A stretch of DNA of 7,864 bases from Sulfuricystis sp964478415 (GTDB taxonomy: Bacteria > Pseudomonadota > Gammaproteobacteria > Burkholderiales > Rhodocyclaceae). The stretch covers positions 1 through 7,864 of the forward strand of contig CAYZII010000078.1 of assembly GCA_964478415.1 (NCBI GenBank), in the 5' to 3' direction. Made by a program: the position numbers and the translations under genes. Shown here in pieces: positions 6,731-7,864 of the stretch (the stretch's first letter is position 1; each line of letters starts with the position of its first letter). Below the pieces are notes generated by a model, which did not search any database, had not been told where the DNA came from, and saw only the letters and a list, made by a program, of their open reading frames with translations.

Positions 6731-7248
6731 TGTACGCGTTGCTCAAGCGCATCTTGAAGACTGGTATCGTCAGCGCGCCCGCGCCCGCTGTCGGTGAGGC
6801 GAAGCGGGAGATCGACCGACTCAATGACGAGATCCTGCGCATCCTCGGTCGCGCGCTGACGATCCGCGAGGTCGATGCCGGCTCCTGCAACGCCTGCGAG
6901 CTCGAGATTCACGCACTGAACAATCCCTACTACAACCTCGAAGGCAACGGCATCAAGTTCGTCGCCAGCCCGCGGCATGCAGACATGCTACTGGTCACCG
7001 GCCCTGTGACGAAGAACATGGAGAATGCGCTTAAGATCGCCTACGAGTGCACACCCGATCCCAAACTCGTCGTCGCGGTCGGCGATTGTGGTTGCGGCTG
7101 CGGCCAGATGGGGGCGCTGTTCGGACCGAACTATGCCACCGTCGGGCCGGTCGAGGCGGTGATTCCGGTCGATGTCAAAGTGCCGGGCTGCCCGCCGACA
7201 CCGATCGCGCTGATGCAGGGCATCCTTGCTGCAGTGAAGTCGCGGTGA
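6730..7248 (+). CDS. hyfI: Hydrogenase small subunit homologue, NuoB-like 4Fe-4S protein
   Basis: This 172-residue protein of the NuoB/HycG/HyfI family carries the N2-like 4Fe-4S cluster next to the large subunit. The expected ligands are present: C53 and C56 in DAGSCNACELEIHAL, C120 in VAVGDCGCGCG, and C154 in VPGCPPTPIALMQG. The CxxC pair is the hydrogenase/Ehr form, unlike the CC pair of most complex I NuoB proteins. Residues 79-92 (ASPRHADMLLVTGP) are a family hallmark. Residues 1-45 form a charged, probably helical lead-in. The protein stops soon after the last ligand, whereas HycG and HyfI of E. coli are about 250 residues, so the C-terminal tail of those enzymes is absent. Two extra cysteines (C122, C124) sit beside C120. 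AGGA at 6720-6723 precedes the ATG, which shares one base with the hyfG stop. This is the last gene of the operon seen here; no ferredoxin-like HyfH gene follows. Confidence 0.94.
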   Translation: MYALLKRILKTGIVSAPAPAVGEAKREIDRLNDEILRILGRALTIREVDAGSCNACELEIHALNNPYYNLEGNGIKFVASPRHADMLLVTGPVTKNMENALKIAYECTPDPKLVVAVGDCGCGCGQMGALFGPNYATVGPVEAVIPVDVKVPGCPPTPIALMQGILAAVKSR

Positions 7249-7421
7249 GCTGCCGTTCCGTCAGCGCCGAATTTCGGTCGACAAGCATTTCCAGCTGACC
7301 TGTGCGCCAGTCTAGCCCAAGTTAAGCCCGCCCCCAAACCAGTGACTTGAACCGACTGATCGGCGCGAGTGTCGCTACATCTGCGTTTGGCGCAGTCAGG
7401 GCTGCTGCGGTCACGTTCTTT
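7249..7421. other. Spacer between the hyf operon and the insertion-sequence remnant; no gene seen
   Basis: No coding frame with recognisable protein similarity is visible on either strand. Small inverted repeats occur: GTCAGC (7260-7265) with GCTGAC (7294-7299), enclosing a CCGA-ATT-TCGG hairpin, and CTGCG-TTTGG-CGCAG (7381-7395). None is followed by a run of T, so there is no convincing intrinsic terminator for the operon. The stretch could hold the native 3' flank of the operon or debris from earlier insertions; the sequence alone does not tell. Confidence 0.5.
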
Positions 7422-7493
7422 GTAACCGTCCGCCCGCCAGCACCTTTCCTCGCATGAGCGAGGGTGACATTCTTGCGGACTGGATTGGACAGC

Positions 7494-7500
7494 AAGGAGG
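7494..7500 (+). promoter_or_regulatory. Shine-Dalgarno sequence deciding the tnpA start
   Basis: AAGGAGG stands six bases before the ATG at 7507, the strongest ribosome site in the window. It points to 7507 as the original start of tnpA, even though that frame now closes after five codons (TAG at 7522). The ATG at 7454 of the longer open frame has no comparable site and lies inside a hairpin. Confidence 0.5.
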
Positions 7501-7506
7501 GGGGTT

Positions 7507-7864
7507 ATGGCAGTCAGTGCGTAGGAACGGGAAGGCTGAGGACGCGAGATTGCGGCGTGGCGTGCTAGCAAGCGGGCGGTCGATGTCAGCCTGGGCTCGC
7601 GAGCGGGGGGTACTGCGGTATCGGCTCAAATACTGGAAGCGGCGGCGGGAAGGTCGGGAAATGGCAGCAAGGTTGAGCCGCTTTCCCTGATCCGGGTGGC
7701 CATGCCATCGGCGCAAGTCCCGTCTACGGGTTCCATCGAAGTCGTCGTCGAACGCGCGGGGCTGCGCATCGTGCTGACGCCGTATTTTGCCGCCGAGAGC
7801 CTTGCCCGGCGGCTCGACGTCGTGCAAGTGCGATGCGGATCGGCGCGGGCGTGGCCGGGTAGAC
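7507..7864 (+). pseudogene. tnpA: Frameshifted IS66-family accessory protein TnpA, incomplete at the window edge
   Basis: TnpA-like sequence is split over reading frames. The frame from ATG 7507 reads MAVSA and then meets TAG at 7522. The next frame (+1 relative to it) continues with a helix-turn-helix-like part around LASGRSMSAWARERGVL and YWKRRREG, and closes at TGA 7688. The rest lies back in the first frame, from about 7660 onward, with SLIRVAMPSAQ and then IEVVVERAGLRIVLTPYFAA followed by ESLARRLDVV, the typical C-terminal part of IS66 TnpA. One extra base near 7522 and one missing base between about 7640 and 7675 would restore a single protein. No -1 slippery site is in the right frame, so programmed frameshifting is unlikely. 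A possible tnpB start at ATG 7833 meets TAG at 7860. The residues are read directly; family assignment is from memory of typical TnpA sequences. Confidence 0.55.

Larger units (their letters stand above)
7422..7864 (+). mobile_element. Partial, decayed IS66-family insertion sequence (left end)
   Basis: The frames after about 7507 encode fragments resembling the IS66-family accessory protein TnpA, which is the first gene of these elements (tnpA-tnpB-tnpC). The segment starting GTAACCGTCCGCCCGCC at 7422 resembles the GTAAGCG-type terminal inverted repeat of IS66 elements, with one mismatch in the first seven bases, and lies a plausible distance (about 85 bases) before tnpA. A GC-rich hairpin, CCTCGC-ATGA-GCGAGG, sits at 7448-7463 between this end and the gene. 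The element continues beyond the window, so the right inverted repeat and the expected 8-base target duplication cannot be checked. Family assignment is moderately firm; the exact left boundary is tentative. Confidence 0.5.

Noticed and set aside
7381..7395. CTGCG-TTTGG-CGCAG hairpin as a possible terminator of the operon.
   Set aside because: The stem has only five pairs, lies more than 130 bases after the hyfI stop and is not followed by a T run.
7131..7571. A 146-codon - strand frame across the hyfI end and the spacer.
   Set aside because: It overlaps well-supported hyfI, has no recognisable domain and has no convincing ribosome site or context.
7656..7662. GGGAAAT as a -1 ribosomal slippery heptamer that could join the tnpA frames.
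   Set aside because: The heptamer is out of register for the incoming frame (that frame reads CGG GAA ATG), so slippage there would not produce the needed shift.

Overview
The window carries one tightly packed six-gene operon on the + strand (78-7248) for a membrane-bound complex of the complex I / group 4 [NiFe] hydrogenase superfamily, in the order hyfB-hyfC-hyfE-hyfF-hyfG-hyfI. A short spacer follows, then the start of a decayed IS66-family insertion sequence that runs off the right edge. The DNA is strongly GC-rich with G/C at third codon positions, which produces many long spurious ORFs on both strands. Gene content and codon style fit a proteobacterium, perhaps a betaproteobacterium; that placement is inference, because no rRNA or phylogenetic marker is present.

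Layout. 1-77: upstream region with a TATAAT box just before the first start codon. 78-2087: hyfB, large antiporter-like membrane subunit. 2084-3043: hyfC, NuoH-like membrane anchor. 3040-3705: hyfE, NuoK-like membrane subunit. 3705-5156: hyfF, second antiporter-like subunit. 5159-6730: hyfG, NuoC/NuoD-like 'large subunit'. 6730-7248: hyfI, NuoB-like iron-sulfur 'small subunit'. 7249-about 7421: no recognisable gene. About 7422-7864: IS66-family remnant with a frameshifted tnpA.

How the genes work together. Four membrane proteins (HyfB, C, E, F) would form an ion-translocating arm. HyfG and HyfI would form the peripheral module that binds HyfC and passes electrons through a single N2-like 4Fe-4S cluster. 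The key observation is that HyfG lacks all four cysteines that hold the Ni-Fe centre in true hydrogenases: the first pair reads RVSGDS where RVCGIC is expected, and the second reads DPSWQA where DPCxxC is expected. The cluster ligands in HyfI and the pumping Lys/Glu residues in HyfB and HyfF are all kept. The complex is therefore very probably not a hydrogenase, although similarity searches will label it hydrogenase-4. It belongs with the 'energy-converting hydrogenase-related' (Ehr) type of complex, whose redox partner is unknown. No ferredoxin-like subunit (HyfH/HycB), formate dehydrogenase, NADH module (NuoEFG) or hydrogenase maturation gene lies in the window. By eye, the quinone-site tyrosine of complex I is also not kept in HyfG. 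A redox-driven ion pump with intact transport machinery and a remodelled active site is the most interesting content here.
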